Below, piece by piece: positions 25,283-32,066 of a DNA stretch of 33,045 nucleotides. Within the stretch, counting starts at the first letter, position 1. Each line of letters opens with the position of its first letter. A model generated the notes under the pieces. It worked only from the letters and a program-made list of their open reading frames with translations, made no database searches and was not told the DNA's origin. The translations under genes were made by a program, and so were the position numbers. The stretch is from SZUA-448 sp045627185 (GTDB taxonomy: Bacteria; Bacillota; Clostridia; Lachnospirales; Lachnospiraceae), in assembly GCA_045627185.1 (NCBI GenBank), contig JAZQNE010000016.1:1-33045 (forward strand), given 5' to 3'.

Positions 25283-25816
25283 ATGAAAAAGATAATTTTA
25301 GTTATCATTTTAAGTTTACTTGGTGCTATGGTATTGATTGGTTGTAAAAATGAAAATAAAACGAATTATTCTTATATAACATATACAAAAGAAGAAATAA
25401 TGAACATATTTCTTGAGAATACAGATTTGTTTGAAAAGGTTGTAGAAATTGTTTCGACCAATGATGAATTCTATAATACAATGCACGTTGTGGATTATGA
25501 CGATGCTTTTCTTATGGACCCTTACCCCGAAAGTCTGAAGTATTTTAATGATGAAGACAAACAGGTTCTGATAGAGTTTTTTGAATTTGGGCCATCTGCT
25601 GTAACTTTTGACGACTCCAAGAATTTTGTTAAGTTCAGATTTATTAATGAAGAAAAAAATGGTGTTATAGTTTTTTTGCGTTGGCTTCGTTATACAGATG
25701 ATGAAAACAATTCTTATATTAAGGAGTATAAAAGTTATTTACATGATTCTTTACATTTTTCTGTAGAAGACATATCGAAAGAATGGATTTTTTACTACAC
25801 CGAAAATACTAATTAA
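25283..25816 (+). CDS. Predicted lipoprotein, candidate immunity protein
   Basis: A 177-residue protein with a lipoprotein signal: a KK start, a hydrophobic stretch and lipobox L-I-G-C with C21. The mature part is acidic, alpha/beta-like and has no motif I know. I use ATG 25283, with AGGAG 10 bp before; GTG at 25280 is also in frame. It begins 19 bp after the toxin-44-like fragment, the place where the cognate immunity gene of a polymorphic toxin cassette normally sits, and a membrane-anchored immunity protein would suit an externally delivered toxin. The function is inferred only from position and architecture. Confidence 0.65.
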   Translation: MKKIILVIILSLLGAMVLIGCKNENKTNYSYITYTKEEIMNIFLENTDLFEKVVEIVSTNDEFYNTMHVVDYDDAFLMDPYPESLKYFNDEDKQVLIEFFEFGPSAVTFDDSKNFVKFRFINEEKNGVIVFLRWLRYTDDENNSYIKEYKSYLHDSLHFSVEDISKEWIFYYTENTN

Positions 25817-25887
25817 TCATTTTGGTTATATTGTAATGAAAAATAAAACAATTGAACAATGAGCCTTACCCAAAGTAAATCGCAGTC

Positions 25888-26113
25888 TTGACGTACCGCT
25901 TATTTATTGTTTTTATGAGTAAAAACTTTGTATATTCATGGAGACAAAAACATGAGCATTCTTACAGATTGGCGCACCCTCGCATATGAGGCGGAAAGAA
26001 CCCCCGAAGACCAGCAGAAGTTCTGAACCCGCTATTTTACCATCGAAAAAGGTATTTATGAAAAAATCCTTGCAAATCCTGCTGAGCCTGTAAAAGGTAC
26101 AGTTAAGGAACTT
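25888..26113 (+). pseudogene. Decayed 5' copy of the SEC-C gene with its promoter
   Basis: From ATG 25952, 162 bp match the start of the intact SEC-C gene (27519-27680) with 10 differences: eight synonymous, one Gln to Lys, and one Trp to TGA stop at 26024-26026. The promoter is copied too: TTGACG-17 bp-TTTTAT here against TTGACG-17 bp-TATATT there, with nearly the same distance to ATG (64 and 63 bp). Homology ends abruptly after GAACTT at 26113, and the frame runs straight into the signal peptide of the next gene. The synonymous bias implies the copy evolved as a working gene before it was broken. Confidence 0.85.
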
Positions 26114-26125
26114 ACGGGAGAAAAA

Positions 26126-26857
26126 ATATTAAGAAAATTATTACTTTTTGTAAGTACATTTATTCTTTGTTTGTTAGTATCGGTACCGCTTGAGGGTTTT
26201 GCAAAGACTCGAACTTTGATTCTTACCAATGTTGACTTTGCACTTGAATCATCATCTATGAAAGATGAAGTCCTTCGTTATTACCATAGAAAGGGAATTG
26301 ACGATGCTGAATGCCTGGTTATTGGCATTAATACATTGAGTGACTTCCTTAATATATGGAATCATATAAAAGAGGAAGACATGGTTATTATCAATACACA
26401 TGGAGATTATTCGAAAATAAGCGGTTATTTAACTAGTTATGTAGCAGAATCACTTAATTATATTTATTGTAGATGTGTATGGATTTTGGGGTGTAATTGC
26501 GGACATAGTCATTATGAAAATGAAAATATTGCCGCCGTTATTTCAAAACGTGTCAGTGGCATTGTTGTTGCGTCCGACGGAACAGTTGAATCTCTGTTTG
26601 GGGGACTTTTCGATTCGGTTTTTATATCCGAAGCAGACAAAACATGGAAATCATATAAAGTTGATTCATGTAATACAAAACAGAAAGGTTGGGTTTACTA
26701 TTCCGCCACTTCAGAAGTTGATCGCAGTAAACAGGTATACACTCTAAAATGGGATACTTGGTTTTTAACCTACAAAACCAAGGCTACAGCAATGAATACC
26801 AAAAGCTTGACGGTTCAGAAACTTATGAAATGGGTTGATAATTATTACGGGACATAA
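26126..26857 (+). CDS. Secreted caspase-like (clan CD-type) protein, damaged start
   Basis: About 243 codons. Residues 1-28 form a signal peptide (LRKLLLFVSTFILCLLVSVP, then EGFAKT). The body shows a caspase-like order: a strand and helix with FLNIWNHI, VIINTHGD with H92, then WILGCNCGH with C123/C125 and IVVASDG. This H-G then G-C pattern is seen in DUF4347-like and polymorphic-toxin-associated peptidase domains. The best start by position is codon 26126, 5 nt after GGGAG, but it reads ATA rather than ATG; the first usable standard start, TTG 26171, cuts the signal peptide in half and has no ribosome site. It is therefore either poorly translated or a recent pseudogene. The frame is fused upstream to the SEC-C relic, past its TGA. 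Confidence 0.65.
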   Translation: MLRKLLLFVSTFILCLLVSVPLEGFAKTRTLILTNVDFALESSSMKDEVLRYYHRKGIDDAECLVIGINTLSDFLNIWNHIKEEDMVIINTHGDYSKISGYLTSYVAESLNYIYCRCVWILGCNCGHSHYENENIAAVISKRVSGIVVASDGTVESLFGGLFDSVFISEADKTWKSYKVDSCNTKQKGWVYYSATSEVDRSKQVYTLKWDTWFLTYKTKATAMNTKSLTVQKLMKWVDNYYGT

Positions 26858-26907
26858 TTCGTAATATTATATGAATTCCAGAAAAATAAGATTTTATTGA
26901 GGATATC

Positions 26908-27405
26908 ATGAAGAAAACATTAATAATTATTATAATTATTATGGCCGTTATTATTGCAATTTTAATCTTTGATAAAAAGAAAATGAATGATTATCATAAT
27001 AATGTCGTAAGCAGAAATGTATATGAACAGGAAATAAAGACTGTTTTTGGAGATATAGAGCCGTCAATTGAAATTATAGAAGATGAAGGAATTTTTATTT
27101 CGAGATTTGATGTTTCCCATGATGAATGGGAAACAATAAAACAACAACTTTCCAAGTATTATTGTTCAAAGAATCTTTGGAAAAATGGTCAGGGAAATCT
27201 TTCGTATATTCCCGCTGAAAAAGTTTTCAAAAGTTTGTTTACTGACGATGAAATTAAACTTTTACGTGACATATATTGCTTTGGAGAGGAAATTCTTATA
27301 GATGGAAGGTACCGCAGTTATTCTGTAGAAATAATCCCAATTGATAAGGAGATTGGAGAAGCAATATATGTCTACTATAAGATGTGGAAGGTTGGCTCAC
27401 ATTGA
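26908..27405 (+). CDS. Small membrane-anchored protein, candidate immunity protein
   Basis: A 165-residue protein with one N-terminal hydrophobic helix (about residues 4-21) with a positive end on both sides, then a soluble domain rich in Glu, Lys and Tyr. I do not recognise the family. It starts at ATG 26908 after GAGGATATC, 50 bp past the caspase-like gene. The location right after a toxin-like gene and its size fit an immunity protein. Its last 16 codons are part of the 90-bp direct repeat also found at 24673. The AT-rich codon use resembles the rest of the island. Confidence 0.65.
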   Translation: MKKTLIIIIIIMAVIIAILIFDKKKMNDYHNNVVSRNVYEQEIKTVFGDIEPSIEIIEDEGIFISRFDVSHDEWETIKQQLSKYYCSKNLWKNGQGNLSYIPAEKVFKSLFTDDEIKLLRDIYCFGEEILIDGRYRSYSVEIIPIDKEIGEAIYVYYKMWKVGSH

Positions 27406-27442
27406 TTTTTGGGTAGTGAACGTAAGAATTACGTAAGAATTA
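27353..27442 (+). repeat. 90-bp direct repeat, copy A (source copy)
   Basis: Identical to 24673-24762, offset by 2,680 bp in the same orientation. Contains the stop codon of the 165-residue protein and the tandem CGTAAGAATTA pair. Recombination between A' and A would delete both toxin-like modules as a 2,680-bp unit and leave one copy before the SEC-C gene. Confidence 0.95.
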
Positions 27443-27455
27443 TTTTTGTGCACAC

Positions 27456-27484
27456 TTGACGTTATATTAAAATATTGTTATATT
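27456..27484 (+). promoter_or_regulatory. Promoter for the SEC-C gene
   Basis: TTGACG (27456-27461), 17 bp, TATATT (27479-27484), 35 bp upstream of ATG. A diverged version precedes the decayed copy at 25952. Confidence 0.75.
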
Positions 27485-27518
27485 AAGCGGGTAAAAATCA
27501 GTTACAGGAGATACAAAA

Positions 27519-28022
27519 ATGAGCATTCTTACAGATTGGCGCACCCTCGCATATGAGGCAGAAAGAACCCCCGAAGACCAGCAGAAGTTCTGGACCCGCT
27601 ATTTTACCATTGAAAAAGGCATTTATGAGCAAATTCTTGCAAATCCTGCAGAACCCGTAAAAGGTACAGTTAAGGAACTTGCTGAAAAATTTGATACAAA
27701 GCTCCCCGCAATGGTTGGTTTCCTTGACGGAATCAATGATTCACTCAAAAAGGCTAACCCTATTGAGGAAATGACAGAAGATACAGAAGTTTCACTTGAG
27801 TACGATCCCGAAAAACTTTATTACAACATGGTTGCCGCAAAGGCTGATTGGCTTTATGGATTAAAAGAATGGGATTCCATCCTTACTGAGGAGCGCCGTA
27901 AAGAACTTTACAAAGAGCAGAAAAATTCCGGTACCGTTCATGTAGAGAAGAAGCCCGGTCGTAACGATCCCTGCCCTTGCGGAAGCGGAAAGAAATACAA
28001 GTTCTGCTGCGGAAGAAACTAA
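27519..28022 (+). CDS. SEC-C motif protein
   Basis: A 167-residue protein ending in a complete SEC-C zinc motif: C152, C154, C163 and C164 in PCPCGSGKKYKFCCG. This motif occurs at the C-terminus of SecA and in many small proteins of unknown role, where it binds zinc and may contact ribosomes or other partners. The N-terminal 140 residues are helical with no known domain. Start ATG 27519 follows CAGGAG by 9 bp. It has its own promoter and terminator, so it is a single-gene unit. Its 5' end has been duplicated into the island upstream. Confidence 0.85.
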   Translation: MSILTDWRTLAYEAERTPEDQQKFWTRYFTIEKGIYEQILANPAEPVKGTVKELAEKFDTKLPAMVGFLDGINDSLKKANPIEEMTEDTEVSLEYDPEKLYYNMVAAKADWLYGLKEWDSILTEERRKELYKEQKNSGTVHVEKKPGRNDPCPCGSGKKYKFCCGRN

Positions 28023-28027
28023 ATGTA

Positions 28028-28060
28028 AAATGCGGTCTTAACGGGCCGCATTTGATTTTT
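28028..28060 (+). terminator. Terminator of the SEC-C gene
   Basis: A 10-bp stem with one wobble, AAATGCGGTC (28028-28037) / GGCCGCATTT (28044-28053), then GATTTTTT. It abuts the ribosome site of the next gene. Confidence 0.8.
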
Positions 28061-28071
28061 TGAGGATTGAT

Positions 28072-28791
28072 ATGGATCAGATTAAACCTTATAAAAAAGA
28101 CTATGATTATTCCTATACACTTGGCGCCTTTCCCACAATCGAGATGATTAAGAATTGTCCCGAATTCGCGGAAGAGGTGTTGATTACGCCTAACCTCGAA
28201 GACAGGAAAACAATTGAAGATATTTGCAAAGCACATGGGATTAATGTACGTGAAGCCGGAAAAACCGTTGAAAAGCTTAGCGATAAAGAGAACGTCTATA
28301 TAGTCGGCCTCTTTAGAAAATTTGAAAAGAAGCTTGCTTCCGATAAGCCCCATATTGTCCTTGTAAACCCCGGAAATATGGGTAATCTTGGCACGATTCT
28401 TCGAACCGCCGTTGGCTTTGGAATCAAGGACATTGCCATCATTCGTCCGGGTGCGGACATTTTTAATCCCAAGGCTGTCCGTGCTTCAATGGGGGCATTG
28501 TTCCACATGAATTTCATGTATTACGATGATTTCACTGATTACATGAAGGAATTTCCAAACCACAGGATTTATACCTTTATGCTTGATGCGGATGACACAC
28601 TTCATTCCGGCATTAACAGTGAGGATACGCCATACAGTCTTGTTTTCGGAAATGAAGCTACCGGCCTTCCGAAGGAATTCCATAATTACGGAACCAGCCT
28701 TATCATTCCCCAGTCCGAGGATGTTGACTCGCTGAATGTCACTATTGCCGCTGCTGTAGCGATGTTTGTTTTTACAGAGGGCACATTGTAA
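28072..28791 (+). CDS. TrmH/SpoU-type RNA methyltransferase
   Basis: A 239-residue SPOUT-class, SAM-dependent 2'-O-ribose methyltransferase. The three family motifs are present: NPGNMGNLGTILRTAVGFG (motif 1), VFGNEATGLP (motif 2) and IIPQSEDVDSLNVTIAAAV (motif 3), which form the knotted SAM site. ATG 28072 follows TGAGG by 6 bp; TTG 28060 in frame is rejected since it overlaps that site. The N-terminal 90 residues form a separate domain. Whether the target is tRNA or 23S rRNA cannot be told. It has no visible promoter between it and the SEC-C terminator. Confidence 0.88.
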   Translation: MDQIKPYKKDYDYSYTLGAFPTIEMIKNCPEFAEEVLITPNLEDRKTIEDICKAHGINVREAGKTVEKLSDKENVYIVGLFRKFEKKLASDKPHIVLVNPGNMGNLGTILRTAVGFGIKDIAIIRPGADIFNPKAVRASMGALFHMNFMYYDDFTDYMKEFPNHRIYTFMLDADDTLHSGINSEDTPYSLVFGNEATGLPKEFHNYGTSLIIPQSEDVDSLNVTIAAAVAMFVFTEGTL

Positions 28792-28833
28792 TGCGAAATT
28801 TGGCTTTACACTTGAATTTTTCGGAAAAACAAC

Positions 28834-28854
28834 TGTAAAGAAAAAAACTTTACA
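28834..28854. promoter_or_regulatory. Inverted repeat upstream of the ylxM-ffh promoter
   Basis: TGTAAAG (28834-28840) and CTTTACA (28848-28854) around seven A residues, ending 6 bp before the -35 box. The same heptamers recur at 28804 (CTTTACA) and in the hairpin downstream of the -10, which suggests a protein site. Confidence 0.45.
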
Positions 28855-28860
28855 AACCCC

Positions 28861-28889
28861 TTGACTTTTATTTCAAAAGAGTATATATT
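28861..28889 (+). promoter_or_regulatory. Promoter for the ylxM-ffh operon
   Basis: TTGACT (28861-28866), 17 bp, TATATT (28884-28889). Transcription is expected to start near 28896, at the foot of the hairpin 28894-28920. Confidence 0.8.
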
Positions 28890-28893
28890 AACA

Positions 28894-28928
28894 AGCTGTA
28901 AAGAAAATCTCTTTACAGCTTTGTTTTT
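28894..28928 (+). terminator. Terminator-like hairpin at the 5' end of the ylxM-ffh transcript
   Basis: An 11-bp perfect stem, AGCTGTAAAGA (28894-28904) / TCTTTACAGCT (28910-28920), then TTGTTTTT. It lies right at the predicted transcript start, so it may be an attenuator, a 5' stabiliser, or an operator in DNA form. Confidence 0.6.
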
Positions 28929-28977
28929 GAGAGTATTTTAGTTGAGTTGCTTAAAAGTTCGTGTTTCGGGAGCGCTT

Positions 28978-29364
28978 ATGAGTGAAGTAAAGGGAAAAAA
29001 CGAGAGCAGTGAAGAAACCTTAAAGGATCTTGTTGAGGCTTCCATGCTTTTTGACTTCTACAGCGACCTTCTTGATGAACACAAGCGTGAAATATACGGC
29101 GAATATGTAATGAATGACATGTCGCTTTCCGAAATATCCGAAAGTGTGGGAATCAGCCGCCAGGGTGTTTATGATATCATTAAAAGATGCACCAAACAGC
29201 TGCGCGAATATGAAGAAAGACTTGGTCTTGTAAAGCGTTTCAGAGAACTTAAAGCTGATGCCGAAAAGCTCAGAAATTTATCAAAGCAGCTTTCAGACCT
29301 CGGAAATAAAGAAATAGCAGAAGAACTTAATAAAATTACGGATGAAATCACTTCAAAACTTTGA
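28978..29364 (+). CDS. ylxM: YlxM-like helix-turn-helix protein of the SRP operon
   Basis: A 128-residue protein of the YlxM/P13 family, which in Firmicutes is encoded next to ffh and is linked to the signal recognition particle. A sigma-70 region-4-like helix-turn-helix is seen at MSLSEISESVGISRQGVYDIIKR (about residues 45-67), followed by a coiled-coil C-terminus. I choose ATG 28978, 5 bp after GGGAG; TTG 28942 is in frame but lacks a ribosome site. Spacing to ffh is 54 bp with a small hairpin between. Confidence 0.88.
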   Translation: MSEVKGKNESSEETLKDLVEASMLFDFYSDLLDEHKREIYGEYVMNDMSLSEISESVGISRQGVYDIIKRCTKQLREYEERLGLVKRFRELKADAEKLRNLSKQLSDLGNKEIAEELNKITDEITSKL

Positions 29365-29380
29365 TTAATCCCGGTCAGAC

Positions 29381-29397
29381 CGCGAAACCGTTTCGCG
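29381..29397 (+). other. Palindromic hairpin upstream of ffh
   Basis: CGCGAAAC/GTTTCGCG around a single C. It shares its stem with the hairpin upstream of gnd (20651-20672). No T-run follows. Confidence 0.5.
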
Positions 29398-29418
29398 TGA
29401 TATATAAAGGAATTACAC

Positions 29419-30777
29419 ATGGCATTTGACAGTTTATCTGATAAATTACAAAACATATTTAAAGGCCTGAAAGGTAAAGGTATTCTTTCAGAAGCTGACG
29501 TAAAGGCGGCTATGAAAGAAGTTAAGCTTGCTCTTCTTGAAGCGGATGTTAACTTTAAGGTTGTTAAGAACTTCATTTCAGCCGTTCAGGAACGTGCGGT
29601 AGGGCAGGAAGTTATGACAAGCCTTACTCCCGGCCAGATGGTTATTAAAATTGTAAATGAAGAACTTATTAACCTTATGGGCGGCACAACAACTGAGCTT
29701 GAGCTTCGTCCCGCCGGTGAAATTACCGTCATCATGATGGCAGGTCTTCAGGGTGCCGGTAAAACAACAGCATCCGCAAAGCTTGCAAGCAAGCTTAAAT
29801 CAAAGGGCAGAAATCCGCTGCTTGTAGCGTGTGACATTTACCGCCCGGCCGCAATTGAGCAGTTACAGATAAACGGTAATAAGGTTGGTGTTCCGGTCTT
29901 TTCAATGGGAACCGGTCACAAGCCTGTTGATATAGTAAAAGCAGCACTTGCACATGCTAAAAGCAATTCAAACAATGTTGTTATTGTCGATACTGCCGGC
30001 CGTCTTCACATTGATGAAGGCATGATGGCTGAACTTGAAGAAATCCGCAATAACGTTGATGTTGCTCATGTATTGCTTACTGTTGACGCCATGACGGGTC
30101 AGGATGCCGTAAATGTTGCTGAAACCTTTAACGAACGTCTTAACATCACAGGCGTTATTCTTACAAAGCTTGACGGTGATACAAGAGGCGGTGCCGCACT
30201 TTCAATTCGTGCCGTTACCGGAAAGCCCATTTTGTTCGCAGGTATGGGTGAAAAGCTTACGGACCTTGAGCAGTTCTATCCGGACCGTATGGCTTCACGT
30301 ATCCTTGGTATGGGTGACGTTCTTTCACTCATTGAGAAAGCCGAGGCTGAACTTGATGAGCAGAAAGCTAAGGAACAGCTCAGAAAAATCAAGAAAAATG
30401 AGTTTGATTTCAACGATTATCTTGAGCAGATGCAGCAGATGAAAAAAATGGGCGGCCTTTCGTCAATCCTTTCCATGATGCCGGGAATGGGAAATCAGCT
30501 CAAGGGTATAGACCTTGACCAGACTGAAGATTCAATGAAATCGGTTGAGGCCATCATTTATTCCATGACGCTCAAAGAACGTACAAACCCGGATATCCTT
30601 AATCCTTCACGTAAAAACAGGATTGCCAAAGGTGCCGGCGTTGATATAGCTGATGTTAACCGTGTGGTTAAGCAATTTAATGAATCCAAGAAAATGATGA
30701 AACAGATGTCCGGAATGTTTAACGGTAAGGGCAGAAGAGGCGGATTCGGCGGGATGAAATTCCCGTTTAAGTTCTGA
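29419..30777 (+). CDS. ffh: Signal recognition particle protein Ffh (SRP54)
   Basis: The GTPase subunit of the signal recognition particle, which targets nascent membrane and secretory proteins to FtsY at the membrane. In 452 residues the N domain (1-90) is followed by the G domain with P-loop GLQGAGKTT (109-117), DTAGRLHID, TKLDGDTRGG and the C-terminal M domain rich in Met (about 300-452; EQMQQMKKMGG, MMPGMGNQLKG). The basic, Gly-rich C-terminus is typical. ATG 29419 follows AAAGGAATTACAC. Confidence 0.98.
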   Translation: MAFDSLSDKLQNIFKGLKGKGILSEADVKAAMKEVKLALLEADVNFKVVKNFISAVQERAVGQEVMTSLTPGQMVIKIVNEELINLMGGTTTELELRPAGEITVIMMAGLQGAGKTTASAKLASKLKSKGRNPLLVACDIYRPAAIEQLQINGNKVGVPVFSMGTGHKPVDIVKAALAHAKSNSNNVVIVDTAGRLHIDEGMMAELEEIRNNVDVAHVLLTVDAMTGQDAVNVAETFNERLNITGVILTKLDGDTRGGAALSIRAVTGKPILFAGMGEKLTDLEQFYPDRMASRILGMGDVLSLIEKAEAELDEQKAKEQLRKIKKNEFDFNDYLEQMQQMKKMGGLSSILSMMPGMGNQLKGIDLDQTEDSMKSVEAIIYSMTLKERTNPDILNPSRKNRIAKGAGVDIADVNRVVKQFNESKKMMKQMSGMFNGKGRRGGFGGMKFPFKF

Positions 30778-30882
30778 TTATCAGACATATTAAGATTTCA
30801 GGTAGCTAAATCGATCAAAATTGATTATGCATACTTGACATAAAAGGCGAAAGCCAAACAATTTCAAGGAGGTGAATTTATC

Positions 30883-31128
30883 ATGGCAGTAAAGATCAGA
30901 TTAAAGAGAATGGGACAGAAGAAGGCTCCTTTTTATCGTGTAATCGTTGCAGATTGCAGATCCCCCAGAGATGGTCGTTTTATCGAGGAAATCGGTACCT
31001 ATGATCCTACCGTTGAGCCCAGCGCTTTCCGTGTAGATGAGGAAAAGGCTAAGACATGGCTTAAGAACGGTGCTCAGCCTACCGATACTGTTGCACGTCT
31101 TTTCAAAAACGCCGGTATCGTTAAGTAA
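30883..31128 (+). CDS. rpsP: 30S ribosomal protein S16
   Basis: An 81-residue small-subunit protein needed for 30S assembly. The N-terminus VKIRLKRMGQKKAPFYRVIVAD and SPRDGRFIEEIGTYDP are the family signature. A very strong AAGGAGGTGAA site precedes ATG 30883. The 105-bp gap before it holds a GGC-GAAA-GCC mini hairpin (30846-30855) and a TTGACA at 30836 without a convincing -10, so its own promoter is uncertain. Confidence 0.98.
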   Translation: MAVKIRLKRMGQKKAPFYRVIVADCRSPRDGRFIEEIGTYDPTVEPSAFRVDEEKAKTWLKNGAQPTDTVARLFKNAGIVK

Positions 31129-31152
31129 TCCGGGACACTCAGGAGGTCAGGC

Positions 31153-31383
31153 ATGAAAGAGCTTGTTAAAATCATTGCAATGGCACTCGTTGATCATCCC
31201 GATCAGGTTACAGTTACCGAAACACAGACAGATAAGGCAGTCGTCGTTGAATTGAGAGTTGCACCCGAGGATATGGGTAAAGTTATTGGCAAGCAGGGTA
31301 GAATCGCTAAGTCGATCCGTACACTTGTCAAGGCTGCAGCGACCAGGGATGACATGAAAGTAGTTGTCGAAATTGTGCAATAA
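31153..31383 (+). CDS. khpA: KH-domain RNA-binding protein KhpA
   Basis: A 76-residue protein made of a single KH domain with G-x-x-G loop GKQG (residues 46-49). KhpA partners with KhpB in RNA binding and cell-division or elongation control in Firmicutes. It sits between rpsP and rimM as usual, 24 bp after rpsP, with AGGAGG upstream of ATG 31153. Confidence 0.95.
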   Translation: MKELVKIIAMALVDHPDQVTVTETQTDKAVVVELRVAPEDMGKVIGKQGRIAKSIRTLVKAAATRDDMKVVVEIVQ

Positions 31384-31387
31384 AACG

Positions 31388-31419
31388 AACGGGTGTCCAT
31401 TGGGCACCCGTTATTGTTT
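31388..31419 (+). terminator. Terminator-like hairpin between khpA and rimM
   Basis: An 11-bp stem with one wobble, AACGGGTGTCC (31388-31398) / GGGCACCCGTT (31402-31412) with a 3-nt loop, then ATTGTTT. The T-run is interrupted, so it may be a partial terminator that lowers rimM-trmD expression relative to the ribosomal protein. Confidence 0.65.
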
Positions 31420-31458
31420 GCTATGTTTTTGAAAGCAAAGACCCGAAATGGAGAAAAG

Positions 31459-31962
31459 ATGAAGAGTGAATATTTAAGAGTTGGAGTAATATCCAGCGCC
31501 CACGGCATCAAAGGTGAAGTAAATGTTTTTCCTACCTGTGATGACCCTGAAAGATTTAAACAGCTTGAGTTTGTTTTTACCGATGAAGGCAAAAACACTC
31601 TTACAATAGAAAACGTCAAGTTCTTCAAGAATATGGTTATTATTAAGTTCAAGGAGATTCCTGACAGAAATGCTGCCGAGCGCTTCAGAAACAAAGATAT
31701 TTTTGTTGACCGTGCGCATGCGCAGAAATTAGCTGAGAATGAATATTTTATCAGCGATATTCTTGGCGCAGAAGTTGTTACCGATGAAGGTGAGACTCTG
31801 GGAACGCTTACGGACGTTCTTCAGACCGGTGCCAACGATGTATATGAGATTGAACTTAAAAACGGCAAAAAAGTATACTTCCCTGTAATTAAGGAATGTG
31901 TACTTGATATTGATACAGATAATTGCAAGGTTACGGTACATGTTATGCCGGGGCTGATGTGA
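31459..31962 (+). CDS. rimM: Ribosome maturation factor RimM
   Basis: A 167-residue 16S rRNA processing factor that binds S19 in the head of the 30S subunit. N-terminal domain begins LRVGVISSAHGIKGEV; the C-terminal PRC-barrel has LGTLTDVLQTGANDVYEI and VYFPVIKECVLDID. I choose ATG 31459, preceded by GGAGA; the frame continues upstream through the hairpin to an ATG 66 bp earlier with no ribosome site. Followed by trmD, the usual order. Confidence 0.95.
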   Translation: MKSEYLRVGVISSAHGIKGEVNVFPTCDDPERFKQLEFVFTDEGKNTLTIENVKFFKNMVIIKFKEIPDRNAAERFRNKDIFVDRAHAQKLAENEYFISDILGAEVVTDEGETLGTLTDVLQTGANDVYEIELKNGKKVYFPVIKECVLDIDTDNCKVTVHVMPGLM

Positions 31963-31974
31963 TTTTAAGGTTAG

Positions 31975-32036
31975 GAAGTTGACAAACAGAACATTTCCAA
32001 GGGTCAAAACGGAATTGAGAAGTTGACGGACAGAAC
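31975..32036 (+). repeat. Two 18-bp direct repeats between rimM and trmD
   Basis: GAAGTTGACAAACAGAAC at 31975-31992 and GAAGTTGACGGACAGAAC at 32019-32036, 16 of 18 identical, 44 bp apart. The second continues into GTCC, giving a small GGAC/GTCC hairpin. Confidence 0.75.
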
Positions 32037-32066
32037 CGTCCAAAGTTTCAAACTGTGAGGTTATTT

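Noticed and set aside
25040..27440. Insertion sequence or integrase-driven element
   Set aside because: No transposase or recombinase reading frame, and no terminal inverted repeats at the island edges; only the 90-bp direct repeat and the SEC-C duplication.
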